From the IMG/VR virus record IMGVR_UViG_3300023184_009648, positions 1 to 64,000 of that record: a stretch of DNA of 64,000 bases; one strand, written 5' to 3'. Source of the stretch: a virus. This document shows, one piece after another, positions 50,762 to 60,199 of this stretch (the first letter of the stretch is position 1; the number at the start of each line of letters is the position of its first letter). The notes below the pieces were generated by a model. It was given only the letters and a program-made list of their open reading frames with translations, did not search any database and was not told the origin of the DNA. A program made the translations under genes and the position numbers.

Positions 50762-51304
50762 ATGGCCTTAAAAAATCTCGATGGAACACCATATCAAGTA
50801 AGAGGCAGCTATCAGATGTATGATCCAAATGATCGTACACATGATTTGTTTAATCTTTGGGATCAAGAAGCAATTAAAAGAGGCGGCTCTCCAATTTACT
50901 ATTACGAGGTCATCATTTCTCCAAATATGATTGACCCCATTTATCTTGAAGCTCGCAACAAATTGTTTTCAAACAATCCAGTACAATTGTGGTGTAATTA
51001 TGAGCCTATTCCATCTCAGAATCTTATCAATCAATTTGGAATAGATGCTCCAGATGAAATGAAATTTGAATTAAATTACAGAGCCCTTTTACAAGCTGTG
51101 GGACATCCTCCCAAGATTGGATCTCGTTTATTCACTCCTCATTTGCGAGAAAATTGGGTAATTGTACAAAGAAATCTTGGTGAGTTTAAAATGTGGGGAG
51201 CTTTGCGTATTGAATTGATATGTCAAAGATTTCAAGAAGATGTTGTTACTGGCGATGGTAAGGTTTCTCAAAAAGAACCTGATCTTAAAATTAAAATTGT
51301 ATAA
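50762..51304 (+). CDS. 14: Neck protein (T4 gp14-like)
   Basis: A 180-residue protein with GAGGAGG before the ATG. The central pattern (EAIKRGGSPIYYYEV, IDPIYLEARNKLF, INQFGIDAPDEMKFEL, PPKIGSRLFTP, ENWVIVQR) follows that of T4 gp14, which joins head to tail. It is shorter than T4 gp14. It precedes another signal-bearing gene and gp15. Identification rests on pattern, not alignment. Confidence 0.55.
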   Translation: MALKNLDGTPYQVRGSYQMYDPNDRTHDLFNLWDQEAIKRGGSPIYYYEVIISPNMIDPIYLEARNKLFSNNPVQLWCNYEPIPSQNLINQFGIDAPDEMKFELNYRALLQAVGHPPKIGSRLFTPHLRENWVIVQRNLGEFKMWGALRIELICQRFQEDVVTGDGKVSQKEPDLKIKIV

Positions 51305-51313
51305 AGGAAAATA

Positions 51314-51628
51314 ATGCTATCATTCTATGAATTAAACCAAAAAATGATTAAAGAAGCTGGTCCGGGTATGGTAGCTGGTCCGGGCATGGCGGCTGGTATG
51401 GCTGGTGCTCCACAACAATCTTTGGCAGCCCAACCACCTGATCCTGCTATAATAAGTCTTCAAAAGGCTCTAACACAAATTAAAGATCCTCAAACAAAAA
51501 GTTCTTTATCAAATTTGGTTAATACAGCACTAAGTCAAAAAACATTAACAGGAAAAGTTCCACCTACAGCACAACAACTTAAAGCTGCTCAAACGATGCA
51601 AGCATACCAACCAACAAAAACGACTTAA
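51314..51628 (+). CDS. Small protein with capsid-targeting-like N-terminus
   Basis: A 104-residue protein with AAAGGAAAA before the ATG. The signal is MLSFYELNQKMIKEAG (IKE site), followed by a Gly/Met/Ala-rich stretch with two GPGM repeats and a helical C-terminal half. It lies nine bases after the gp14-like gene, so it shares its transcript. Confidence 0.65.
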   Translation: MLSFYELNQKMIKEAGPGMVAGPGMAAGMAGAPQQSLAAQPPDPAIISLQKALTQIKDPQTKSSLSNLVNTALSQKTLTGKVPPTAQQLKAAQTMQAYQPTKTT

Positions 51629-51630
51629 TG

Positions 51631-51795
51631 TTATTTGTTAAATGACAGATTAAATTTAGGTTTATAAAGTGCTGGTTTATTTACTTTAGAAATAAAAACA
51701 AAAGGCAATTTTGGCTTTTTGAAATAAGTAATCGGTTCGCCCGGAATATAAAGGTGGCGTCGTTCAGTCTTTTTTTTGATCCGAAAACCCTTCAT
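51631..51795 (-). CDS. Small basic protein
   Basis: A 54-residue protein with AGGAAGAAAA directly before its ATG; it overlaps the end of the upstream gene by 32 bases, an arrangement of coupled translation. It is very basic (GFRIKKKTERRHLY, KPKLPFVFISKVNKP). No family recognised. Confidence 0.5.
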   Translation of the reverse strand: MKGFRIKKKTERRHLYIPGEPITYFKKPKLPFVFISKVNKPALYKPKFNLSFNK

Positions 51796-52615
51796 TTTTC
51801 TTCCTTATAATTGGCTTAGTTTTAAACTTCATTACTTGTGGAGTGAGCAATTTATTATCTATTTCATCTAAAAATCGATTGACCCCATCTAACCCTTTTT
51901 TAACAAATATGTTATTTAGAATTTTATATTTATCATTAAAATTGTGCCCAATATAATCATGCCAATTGTTTTTGGATATTTTATGAGCATATTTGTTAAT
52001 ATTTTCATCTAAAAAATTTCTTTTAAAGGCTTCTTCTGAAGACATTTCTTTTATATCATATGAAATTCTTTGAGGTAGAATTAAAATTTGTCCAAAAGGT
52101 TCACCTTTACGGAATATAAGAGTCTGATCAGGCAATGGGTTTTTAAAAACTACAAAAAATATTTTTGGCCACCATGTTGTTGAAAGATGACCGGGAATAC
52201 AACATGGAACTGTATTGGTGTGATCAGTATAAAAGCGTGGATGGGGTTCTGTTCTCAAAACATAACCATTTGGTACTTTTATATCTAGGCACGATGACAT
52301 GCCAAAATGACCCGGAGCAAAAGTCATAAAAGGTGGCATTGTCATGTGAGGAAGTCGTATGGCATCCTTACTAAAATCACCAGAAAAAACAACCTTACCA
52401 TCAACTATAGTAACATGACACTCGCCTTCAAATGTGTAAATAAGTTCAAGACCATATGTGGAAGCTTCTACATATGGAGTGCAATGCCAAGGCTGTGGAA
52501 CATCTCCATCAGTGTGGGCATTTTTATCACCTGCCCATCCGGGTATTTGTAATTTAATTTGTTGAGGTGGTATTCCTTGATCCCAACATCGATATGTCAA
52601 AGGGATTTTTTCCAT
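51764..52615 (-). CDS. DUF6065-like hypothetical protein
   Basis: A 283-residue protein with GGGAAG before the ATG. The N-terminal half is beta-rich with WHCTPYVEASTYGLELIYTF, then HMTMPPFMTFAPGHFG and a second His-rich segment; the pattern recalls a family I remember as DUF6065, possibly cupin-like. The C-terminal third is helical and basic. Enzymatic function unknown. Confidence 0.55.
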   Translation of the reverse strand: MEKIPLTYRCWDQGIPPQQIKLQIPGWAGDKNAHTDGDVPQPWHCTPYVEASTYGLELIYTFEGECHVTIVDGKVVFSGDFSKDAIRLPHMTMPPFMTFAPGHFGMSSCLDIKVPNGYVLRTEPHPRFYTDHTNTVPCCIPGHLSTTWWPKIFFVVFKNPLPDQTLIFRKGEPFGQILILPQRISYDIKEMSSEEAFKRNFLDENINKYAHKISKNNWHDYIGHNFNDKYKILNNIFVKKGLDGVNRFLDEIDNKLLTPQVMKFKTKPIIRKKNEGFSDQKKD

Positions 52616-52655
52616 ATTTACTTCCCGAATGAATAACTAAACCAGAGGATTATAA

Positions 52656-53660
52656 ATGGGCACTGATTCACCGAATCATAATCAACAGAGAGATTACTCG
52701 CAATGCAATGATAAGTCAAGTCCACCAGACTTGAACTTAGATTCTTCTCCTCCATATTGCGAAAATCCAATTGACGCAAATATAGATGCTGAAAATAAAC
52801 GACGCATCAATGACGATAGTTTTAATTGGCTAAAAGACCAAACCATGAAAAAAACTGGATTTGGTGCTCGTGTTGATGGCGATGCTATGCAGCGTGGCCA
52901 AATCATCAATGATCCTGATCGACCTGAACGAGAGGTCATTTATCGTTATTCCAAATCAATTCGTGGTACAGATGAAGCAATGTTGGACATGTTTCGTAAT
53001 GTAGTTGTTTTAGATGAAGACGGCAAAGCATGGCCTATTCCTATAATGCTTGGCCCTCCAGAAAAAGCTGTAGCAGCAATTGTTCAAGAAAATGTACGCA
53101 AAGATGAAACTCTTGTTGTTAATCGTTTGCGTCTGCCTCTTATGGCATTAACGCAAACTAATATTGAATATGATACAACAAGATACATTTATCACAAAGC
53201 TATAAATTTTTGGCGTGATGCAACTGGCAAGCCGGGTAAACATATTAGTGAAAAATATAATCGAGATACAGTTTTTGGAACAGCTGCAGGCATTCCAGTA
53301 AACATTAGTTATCAACTAACAGCATGGACAATGTATCGAGAAGATATGAATCAAATAGTTGAACAAATTATGACAAAATTTAGTCAACTGGCATACATAC
53401 GAGTGACTGGTGTACCTTGGGAAATTGCCGTCAAGCTAGATTCAACTGCAAACAACCTGAATGCTGAACCGGGTAACCAAGCAATCAGGATAATTAAATT
53501 TGAATTTAATATGACAGCCCAAACATATATACCTCAACCAATTGTACGAAAGAAAGCAGTGCTGAAAACAAAAATTGATTTTGTTGACGGCTTGAATGAA
53601 GAGACCATAACGGCAGTGTTAGCGAGAATTGAAGCCTCAGTAAAGGAACTAGAATGTTAG
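52656..53660 (+). CDS. 15: Tail sheath stabiliser / tail terminator (T4 gp15-like)
   Basis: A 334-residue protein. The first 80 residues are a polar, disordered arm. The body has RLRLPLMALTQTNIEYD and PVNISYQLTAWTMYREDMNQ followed by IVEQIM, a pattern very close to T4 gp15 (IYELSIFTRYEDDMFQIVEQ). gp15 caps the tail tube and sheath where the neck attaches. It directly precedes sheath and tube genes, as expected. Confidence 0.82.
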   Translation: MGTDSPNHNQQRDYSQCNDKSSPPDLNLDSSPPYCENPIDANIDAENKRRINDDSFNWLKDQTMKKTGFGARVDGDAMQRGQIINDPDRPEREVIYRYSKSIRGTDEAMLDMFRNVVVLDEDGKAWPIPIMLGPPEKAVAAIVQENVRKDETLVVNRLRLPLMALTQTNIEYDTTRYIYHKAINFWRDATGKPGKHISEKYNRDTVFGTAAGIPVNISYQLTAWTMYREDMNQIVEQIMTKFSQLAYIRVTGVPWEIAVKLDSTANNLNAEPGNQAIRIIKFEFNMTAQTYIPQPIVRKKAVLKTKIDFVDGLNEETITAVLARIEASVKELEC

Positions 53661-53875
53661 AGATTACAAATCGAAAACGACATCCAGTACAGTTATTGAT
53701 TAGGTCTAGGAGGGCCAGTCGTTCTTTCACAACTCTCAATCTTCCGGGAGTGGGAGCAGGAAAAAATATTTTATTTTTAGAAGATGAAAGATCAACTACA
53801 TACATAGATAAAGCAGCAAACGATGGATTGATTTCCATTAAGCACATAAACAACACGATTCGAAAGGGAGAATAA
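53654..53875 (+). CDS. Small conserved protein between gp15 and gp18
   Basis: A 73-residue protein overlapping the gp15 stop by seven bases. It is mixed alpha-beta (HPVQLLIRSRRASRSFTTLN, ILFLEDERSTTYIDKA). Similar short proteins lie before sheath genes in other large phages. Role unknown, probably tail assembly. Confidence 0.6.
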   Translation: MLEITNRKRHPVQLLIRSRRASRSFTTLNLPGVGAGKNILFLEDERSTTYIDKAANDGLISIKHINNTIRKGE

Positions 53876-53879
53876 GACA

Positions 53880-56249
53880 ATGGCGATTCTAAAAGGGTTT
53901 CCCCCCTCTAACACAATAAGCCCCAGTGTTAGAATCACTGAAAAAGACCTAAGCTTCATCGCTCCAGACCAATCCTTCCATAGGGCTGGTTTGATCGGCT
54001 TTGCTTCTAAGGGTCCTGTAAACTTACCGACTTCTATTAGCACAAGTCGTCAACTTCATACCATCTTTGGCAATCCTCATCCTGATTCAGGCGACCCTTT
54101 CCTTCTTTATGCCGCTGATCAGTATCTTTTGGTTGCTAGCGAATTGTATGTTGTTCGTGTTGCTGACATCGATCCTGTTAGCGATGAACAAGCCACAACA
54201 GCTACTGTTGATGTACCTACAGCAGGTACTTTAATTGAGATTGAATCTGCAACTGCTGGACCTTATACATTTGATGATGATTCATTCTTCCGTTGGAAGT
54301 TAAATGGATCTCTTTCCACAAAGACTCTTGTGATTCTTGCTGGAACTTATGATGTTTCTGAAGTTGTTGATGGACTTAACTCCCAAATAGACTTTGAAAA
54401 CGATGGCATTCAGTTTTATCTTACCGATGAAAACGACGATAATAGTCCTATTGGCGTTCGCACTCTTTGGGCTTATGGACCAGACTCTTCACTAGAAATG
54501 ATTTCTGTTCAGAACTCAATTTATGGTGGATTAGTTTCTGGAGATCCTATTCGTGACAACCCTACAGGTCTTGGAACGGATATGACTGGTGCTGAAGTTA
54601 CAGGCTCTTTGACAAAATATCCCAACAATGGATATCAAGTAGCTGGCCAATATGATTTATCCGCTTTAAGTGACCTGAACCTAGAAATCGTTATTGACGG
54701 CACTGATAATGTACTCATCGATCAAGTTGTTCAAACAATTACTATCGATGCAGCTGATCAAAATATCGCTACAATCGTTGCTGCAATCAATGCTCAACGC
54801 ACAGAAGAGGCTGGAACTCTTCCGGGTGGTTGGGAAGCCATGGTTGATGGCGACAGCTTAAAATTCATGACAAAGAGTTATGGTGCTGACGCTCGTTTAC
54901 GCATTAAGCCAACAAGCACTGCCACAGACATTTTTGGTCTTTCTACCACAACTAAAGTTGGGGTGACTACTGAAGGCGTGTCTGGAGATGTAGGCATTGA
55001 AACATTTGGTTTAGTTAATGGAGGTCCTAATAACTCTGGCCTTCTTACATTTACAATTAACGCTGACTCACCCGGTATTGATGGCAACTTGACCCAAGTT
55101 GTCATTAAAAACAACATTTATGATAGGTACTTTAATGTTGAAGTATATAACAATTCAATTCAAGTTGAAGCTTGGGGTGGTCTTACAAAGGATTCTGCCA
55201 GTCGCTTCTATGTTGAAACCTATCTTGCTCTAGTGTCGGATTATGTTCGTGTAATCGACAACACTACCGAACTTGCAGGTCCTCTTGATGGCACCTATTC
55301 CTTGTCTGGTGGATCTGATGGTATTCCCGCCGATCCTGATCAACAAGATGTGCTCCTCATGGGCAGCCCTGTTGGTTTTACTGGCATCTATACCTTAAGC
55401 GAACCAGAACAAGTTGACATCGACTTGATCGCAGTTCCCGGACATTCCAGCACTGCTGTTGTACAAGAGCTTCTTGCATTCTGCCGTGATTATCGTCAAG
55501 ATTGCTTGGCAATTATTGATGCTCCTTTCGGCCTAACCGTAAAAGAAGTTGTAGATTGGCAAAATGGAACACATCCATTGAACAATGTACGCTTCGATTC
55601 CGATTTCGGTGCTCTTTACTGGCCTTGGGTCAAAATTTATGACTCATTTAACAAGGTTGATGTTTGGTGTCCTCCTAGCGGTTCCATCATGGCAACCATT
55701 GCTCGTAGCGACTTCCTTGGTGCACCTTGGTTCGCTCCTGCAGGTTTGACTCGTGGACTCGTTCCAAATGTGACCGATGTTTATAATCGTCCTACTTTGG
55801 AAGAGCGTGACTTAATGTATGGCAATCGCAACTGTGTAAATCCTATTGTGCAGTTCACAGACAGTCAAGGGTTTGTGGTGTTTGGTCAAAAGACTCTCCA
55901 ACGCCGTCCAACCGCTTTGGACAGAGTGAATGTTCGACGCTTGATGTTCTACATCGAGAAAAAGATTCGCACCTCTAGCCGTGTTCTCTTGTTCGATCCA
56001 AATGATGATGCCTTCCGCAGAACATTTACCCGTATTGCAGAAGAAATCCTTCGTGAAGTTCGTGTGGGTCGTGGTCTAAATGACTACATTATTCAAGCTG
56101 ATACCACTTTGAATACTCCCGATGTGATCGACCGCAACGAGTTCCGTGCAAGAATTGGCGTACAACCCACTCGTGCAGCTGAGTTCATGTTCATCGAGTT
56201 CTCGATCCACAGAACTGGCTCTTTTACTGAAAACGCTGAAACCTTCTAA
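53880..56249 (+). CDS. 18: Tail sheath protein (T4 gp18-like)
   Basis: A 789-residue contractile sheath subunit. The start FPPSNTISPSVRITEKDLSF, the RAGLIGFASKGPVN segment, the C-terminal FVVFGQKTLQRRPTALDRVN and RRLMFYIEKKIR, and the final AAEFMFIEFSIHRTGSF are diagnostic. Inserted beta domains in the middle (about 100-400) make it larger than T4 gp18. It is followed at 23 bases by the tube gene. Confidence 0.95.
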   Translation: MAILKGFPPSNTISPSVRITEKDLSFIAPDQSFHRAGLIGFASKGPVNLPTSISTSRQLHTIFGNPHPDSGDPFLLYAADQYLLVASELYVVRVADIDPVSDEQATTATVDVPTAGTLIEIESATAGPYTFDDDSFFRWKLNGSLSTKTLVILAGTYDVSEVVDGLNSQIDFENDGIQFYLTDENDDNSPIGVRTLWAYGPDSSLEMISVQNSIYGGLVSGDPIRDNPTGLGTDMTGAEVTGSLTKYPNNGYQVAGQYDLSALSDLNLEIVIDGTDNVLIDQVVQTITIDAADQNIATIVAAINAQRTEEAGTLPGGWEAMVDGDSLKFMTKSYGADARLRIKPTSTATDIFGLSTTTKVGVTTEGVSGDVGIETFGLVNGGPNNSGLLTFTINADSPGIDGNLTQVVIKNNIYDRYFNVEVYNNSIQVEAWGGLTKDSASRFYVETYLALVSDYVRVIDNTTELAGPLDGTYSLSGGSDGIPADPDQQDVLLMGSPVGFTGIYTLSEPEQVDIDLIAVPGHSSTAVVQELLAFCRDYRQDCLAIIDAPFGLTVKEVVDWQNGTHPLNNVRFDSDFGALYWPWVKIYDSFNKVDVWCPPSGSIMATIARSDFLGAPWFAPAGLTRGLVPNVTDVYNRPTLEERDLMYGNRNCVNPIVQFTDSQGFVVFGQKTLQRRPTALDRVNVRRLMFYIEKKIRTSSRVLLFDPNDDAFRRTFTRIAEEILREVRVGRGLNDYIIQADTTLNTPDVIDRNEFRARIGVQPTRAAEFMFIEFSIHRTGSFTENAETF

Positions 56250-56272
56250 GAGATATATAAGGAGAACTTATT

Positions 56273-56917
56273 ATGGACATGGGACTAGGACAACTGGGCA
56301 ATGACGCCTTAGTTTTTAAAAGAAAATATCGCTGGACACTGCAGTTGAGCCCCAACTGCGGTGGTACCATTCCCGAAGCTTTCGTAAAGGTTGCGGCTCG
56401 CCCCAGCCTAACGATTGATGAGCAGGAAATCAACTACTTGCATGGCAAGATGTGGATTCCCGGCAAAGGCACTTGGGAAACAATGTCGGTAACTTATTAT
56501 GATATAGGCAATGCTGGCCCCGGCATGACTGCCTTGTTCAGTTGGTTGGCTTCTGTGTATCAATTCACAAATCCAACCACATTGTATCAAGCTTCCACCT
56601 CTGCTGGCTATGCTTGCACAGGCGTTCTCACCATGTATGATGGTGTTGGAGCCGCTATGGAAACTTGGACAATGCGTAAAATGTGGCCAACTGCTGTTAA
56701 TTTTGGCGAACTAGATTATAGCAACACTGAACCTGCCACAATTGATCTTACTCTGCGTTATAGCGAAGTACAGTACACTAGTCTTTGCGGTGGCGTTCAG
56801 ATCAATCCTTGCCATACTGGCTGCTCTGCTCCTAGCACAAATGGTCAGCAACAACGCAGCAATAGTGGTTCAACTGGCACTCAAGTTGTTACTGGCGGTG
56901 GATATCCAGTTATATAA
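56273..56917 (+). CDS. 19: Tail tube protein (T4 gp19-like)
   Basis: A 214-residue tube subunit. KRKYRWTLQLSPNCGG, IDEQEINYLHGKMWIPGKG, VLTMYDGVGAAMETWTMRKM and TIDLTLRYSEVQY are conserved in the family. The C-terminal 40 residues are Cys/Ser/Gln-rich and probably disordered. A paralogue follows after a strong hairpin. Confidence 0.92.
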   Translation: MDMGLGQLGNDALVFKRKYRWTLQLSPNCGGTIPEAFVKVAARPSLTIDEQEINYLHGKMWIPGKGTWETMSVTYYDIGNAGPGMTALFSWLASVYQFTNPTTLYQASTSAGYACTGVLTMYDGVGAAMETWTMRKMWPTAVNFGELDYSNTEPATIDLTLRYSEVQYTSLCGGVQINPCHTGCSAPSTNGQQQRSNSGSTGTQVVTGGGYPVI

Positions 56918-56950
56918 AATCTATTTTTTGGATTTATATTACTAATATAT

Positions 56951-56993
56951 AAGAAACAGACCTTGTACATAATACAAGGTCTGTTTCTTTTTA
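56951..56993 (+). terminator. Strong hairpin between tube gene and its paralogue
   Basis: A perfect 17-base stem (56951-56967 with 56973-56989) around a five-base loop, then a short T-run directly followed by the AAGGAGG of the next gene. It may limit read-through and so lower expression of the paralogue. Confidence 0.85.
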
Positions 56994-57005
56994 AGGAGGT
57001 TATAT

Positions 57006-57638
57006 ATGGGAATTGATATGGGATTTGGCTTTAATATAGCCGACACAACCACTGTTTTTATGAGAAAACATCGTTGGTTGTTTAAAATTCCAGAAATCAG
57101 TGCAGAAGGCGTTGATGCACTTCCACCTTTTAAAGGAGCAAGACCTTCTTTAAGCTTTAAAGAATTAGAAGCCAATCATCTTACAGAAACAATATATTTT
57201 CCCGGACGAGCCGATTGGAAGCCAATTCCTTTAACTCTTTACGAACTCAAAAGAGCACAAGGTAGCGGTCATAATCCAATTTGGAAATGGATAAAAGAAT
57301 ATTATGATCCTAAAAATGAATCAAAAATAAAACCATCAGCAGAAGGTTTTAAAAAACCACAAGCAATTCTTGAGCTTTATGATGGTATAGGAAATGCTTG
57401 TGAAACTTGGATTTTTGAAACTATATGGTTACAAAGTATAGAATTTGGAGATCTTGACATGGGCAATGCAGATATTATTACCTGCGATTTAACACTTAGG
57501 TTTGATCGTGCTTATTTGCAAGAAGAAGAATTAAAACCTGCTGTCAATAATCCATTAGGAGGAGGAGGAGGAGGAGAAGCAGGAGCAGTTGCCGCAGGAA
57601 TTGCTGGAGGGATTTTTAGAAGTGGAGGAATTTTTTAA
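57006..57638 (+). CDS. Second tail-tube-like protein
   Basis: A 210-residue paralogue of the tube protein. The same blocks occur in order: MRKHRWLFKIPEISAE, FKELEANHLTETIYFPGR, LELYDGIGNACETWIFETIW and ITCDLTLRFDRAY. The tail is Gly-rich. In T4 gp54, a gp19 relative, starts the tube at the baseplate; this product may do that. Placement behind a strong terminator fits a low-copy protein. Confidence 0.8.
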   Translation: MGIDMGFGFNIADTTTVFMRKHRWLFKIPEISAEGVDALPPFKGARPSLSFKELEANHLTETIYFPGRADWKPIPLTLYELKRAQGSGHNPIWKWIKEYYDPKNESKIKPSAEGFKKPQAILELYDGIGNACETWIFETIWLQSIEFGDLDMGNADIITCDLTLRFDRAYLQEEELKPAVNNPLGGGGGGEAGAVAAGIAGGIFRSGGIF

Positions 57639-57761
57639 ATCAGATAATTCAATTGTTGTAATTGATAGCGATTTATAAAAATATACAACTATTTTCTAAT
57701 TAAATTTAGAAAATTTACAGCTAACGCAAAAAATTTCACTTATTTGCAAGAACAAGAATAA

Positions 57762-58034
57762 TTACTCGTCATCTTCATTTTCTTCTGATTTATCAAGTTG
57801 CATTTCTTTTTTAAGCAATTCTTGACATGCTTTTATAGCTTCTTCTAATTCTTTAGGCTTACATTTTAAAACACGACAAGCTCCACTTTTATTTAGACGA
57901 CCTTTTTTAGTATAAACTTTTGAGTCGTTCAATAAAAAAGCATCGACTAATTTGCCGAATCCAGAAGCAATCAATTTCTCAATTAACTCTTGGTTTTCAA
58001 TATTATCAAATAAACTTTTTCCTGATTTTGTCAT
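57762..58034 (-). CDS. Small putative DNA-binding protein
   Basis: A 90-residue helical protein started at ATG 58034 (the frame extends to a TTG). It has KVYTKKGRLNKSGACRVLKC in the middle and an acidic tail. The central segment resembles a helix-turn-helix. It lies downstream of gp55 on the same strand, so a link with late transcription is possible. Confidence 0.58.
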   Translation of the reverse strand: MTKSGKSLFDNIENQELIEKLIASGFGKLVDAFLLNDSKVYTKKGRLNKSGACRVLKCKPKELEEAIKACQELLKKEMQLDKSEENEDDE

Positions 58035-58100
58035 ATAGATAGTTACCAAATAACCCCTGTTCGGGGAAGTTAAAAAATTATATACTAAATGATTTCAATA

Positions 58101-58646
58101 TCAAGTTTCGCTGACTATGTTATGTTTTTTATACAAGTTTTTTGTTTTAGTAACTTGAAATTGATGAGACATTTGAATTTGAACATGATCCAAATATTTG
58201 CGTTTTAGTTCATTATAGTTGCGTGCAGTTCTGTATAACTGTCGAAAATGATTTAGTACACAAGTAGTCATATAATTAAAAGCTTTGCCCTTTTTAGGAT
58301 CAAAACGATCAATCTTTTCAAAACAAATCATTACACCTTCTTGAATGGCATCATCTTGATCAATTAAATTAAATTTTGCATATCTAACGATATTTTCAGA
58401 CAATGTATAAAATGCAATTGCAAGATTTTCTTGAGCTTCAGAATATTCAACAGAAATAGAAGTAAAAGTTTTTTCTATAATAGCCCAACCTGAAGGTTGT
58501 TGATATTTGCCTCGATTTAAAGTCCTTTGTTGAGCTCCACGAATATCATCCATGAGTAGTAAATATTTTACCCGTTCTTTTTTGGCTTGCTGAAATCTAA
58601 CTATAAGCTTTTCAAAAGTTTTATTGTTCAAATATTCTGTGGCCAT
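58101..58646 (-). CDS. 55: Late transcription sigma factor (T4 gp55-like)
   Basis: A 181-residue protein with AAGGAG before the ATG. It starts TEYLNNKTFEKLIVRFQQA, and has NIVRYAKFNLIDQDDAIQEG, FDPKKGKAFNYMTTCVLNHF and RQLYRTARNYNELKRKY, the sigma region 2-like pattern of gp55. gp55 directs host polymerase to TATAAATA promoters, several of which are seen here. A short CCCC/GGGG hairpin (58054-58066) follows the gene as a possible weak terminator. Confidence 0.85.
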   Translation of the reverse strand: MATEYLNNKTFEKLIVRFQQAKKERVKYLLLMDDIRGAQQRTLNRGKYQQPSGWAIIEKTFTSISVEYSEAQENLAIAFYTLSENIVRYAKFNLIDQDDAIQEGVMICFEKIDRFDPKKGKAFNYMTTCVLNHFRQLYRTARNYNELKRKYLDHVQIQMSHQFQVTKTKNLYKKHNIVSET

Positions 58647-58702
58647 TAAACTCCTTAAATCTGAACTTTATTTTAGTTGCAATTTAATTACTTTTTTGAC
58701 AC

Positions 58703-58894
58703 ATGCTTATGAACATAGCCAAAATTTTTATTGAACTGCTTGATAAACCCGATGTTCCTCGATATTATCGTGAGCTTCAAAAGCACTACATTTCTGTTGA
58801 TATGCTAGAAGAAGCAGCAGCCATAGCATCTCTACTAGAGCGTAAGTTTGAGAAAAAAAATGAAATCTCCACTGACAATTCATCTGTTGACTAA
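58703..58894 (+). CDS. Small conserved helical protein
   Basis: A 63-residue helical protein (MNIAKIFIELLDKPDVPRYY, EEAAAIASLLERKF). Two ATGs (58703, 58709) lie close together and neither has a clear ribosome site. Similar short proteins occur in T4-like phages. It overlaps the glycosyltransferase start. Confidence 0.6.
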   Translation: MLMNIAKIFIELLDKPDVPRYYRELQKHYISVDMLEEAAAIASLLERKFEKKNEISTDNSSVD

Positions 58895-59822
58895 AGACAA
58901 TGCTGATACCATCATGTCTTGCTTAGATTCATTAAATGAATTGAATTGCGAATTATTGGTAGGAGATTTGGGCAGCAAAGACAATACTTTACATATTTGC
59001 AACAGTTATAAAGCAAAAACAATCCGATTATCTCTTAAAGACGATATCTCTGATGCTCGCAACCATATGATTGCGACATCCACAACGCCTTGGCAAATGC
59101 TTATTGAACCATGGGAAATTTTAATTTCAGGATTAGATGAAATTAAGCAAGCAGTTGCAGGAAAAAAAGCATGTTATCGTTTTAACATTTTAGAAAATGA
59201 CATTGCAAGTAAATCTTCTCGATTGTGGCATCGAAGCGAAAATAGAAAATTTGAAAATCCTATATTCTCAAGCCTTTCAGGATCATCAACAGATTTATCT
59301 GTTTTTTTAAGTTCAATCCCAAATAAAAGCTCTATTGATATCAAACAGCTTACTCAAAAATGGTATGAAAGACAACCTCTTCAAGCTGAGCCAACATATT
59401 ATTTGTCTTGCATGGAACTAAAAGACAAAAATTGGGATTCATTTTTAAATTATGCTGATCTTTATTTACATCGAGAAAAGCAAAAAACTATGTCTTATTA
59501 CATGACTCACTATTACATGGCAATGGTTTATCTATATGTTAAAAAAAATTATCAGTTATCTTTGAATCACATTATAATTTGCACAATTGAATATCCAACT
59601 ATGGCAGAATATTGGTGTTTATTGGCCGATATTTATTATGCATTGTCCGATTATAAAAGAGCTTATGAATTATATGAAAATGCTATTTTACTAGGACAAA
59701 GAAGAAAGAAAAATTCTGAGTGGCCTATGGAAATATCAAAATATAAAGAATATCCTGAAAAAATGATGAATGCTTGTCTTAATTTAAACAAAAATTCAAA
59801 AATTTATATCAGCAACATTTAG
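58860..59822 (+). CDS. GT2-like glycosyltransferase with TPR-like C-terminus
   Basis: A 320-residue protein started at ATG 58860 (GAGAAAAAAA upstream). The GT-A pattern is PLTIHLLTKDNADTIMSCLD, ELLVGDLGSKDNTLHIC and DDISDARNHMIATSTTPWQM; a clear DXD is not seen. Residues 200-300 form TPR-like helices (AEYWCLLADIYYALSDYKRA). It may glycosylate a virion or host target. It overlaps the preceding small gene by 35 bases. Confidence 0.7.
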   Translation: MKSPLTIHLLTKDNADTIMSCLDSLNELNCELLVGDLGSKDNTLHICNSYKAKTIRLSLKDDISDARNHMIATSTTPWQMLIEPWEILISGLDEIKQAVAGKKACYRFNILENDIASKSSRLWHRSENRKFENPIFSSLSGSSTDLSVFLSSIPNKSSIDIKQLTQKWYERQPLQAEPTYYLSCMELKDKNWDSFLNYADLYLHREKQKTMSYYMTHYYMAMVYLYVKKNYQLSLNHIIICTIEYPTMAEYWCLLADIYYALSDYKRAYELYENAILLGQRRKKNSEWPMEISKYKEYPEKMMNACLNLNKNSKIYISNI

Positions 59823-60199
59823 TACAAAATATCTAATTCATTTACAATTACTGTAATCATATCTTCATAACGAGCCACTGCAAGTTGTTTTCTTCCGGGA
59901 GGTAGAGATTTCAATTTTTCTTCAAGTTCATCTTTGTGACAATTGATAACACGCCAATTGTTTTCTGCTAATTTTTTTGCTTCTTCATCAAGATTGGCTA
60001 TATTTCTATTTGGATAATATGCTTGTAATTGTTGACGAGCCTCTGTCATTAGACGCTTATAAAGCGGTACATTACAAGCACAGCCCGGATTGTTAAGGTA
60101 TTTTTGAATATCTTGTTGAAAAGTAATAGGAAGACTTTCTCGAAATCGAGCATCTCTTAGAGCTTGTTTAACATCCATCAAACCAACAGATCTACTCAT
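59819..60199 (-). CDS. Small conserved T4-like phage protein
   Basis: A 126-residue protein with GAGG before the ATG. ITFQQDIQKYLNNPGCACN and LPPGRKQLAVARYEDMITV, followed by NELD, are segments I recall in uncharacterised proteins of large T4-like phages. The cysteine pair may bind metal. First gene downstream of a run of overlapping minus-strand genes. Confidence 0.65.
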   Translation of the reverse strand: MSRSVGLMDVKQALRDARFRESLPITFQQDIQKYLNNPGCACNVPLYKRLMTEARQQLQAYYPNRNIANLDEEAKKLAENNWRVINCHKDELEEKLKSLPPGRKQLAVARYEDMITVIVNELDILY

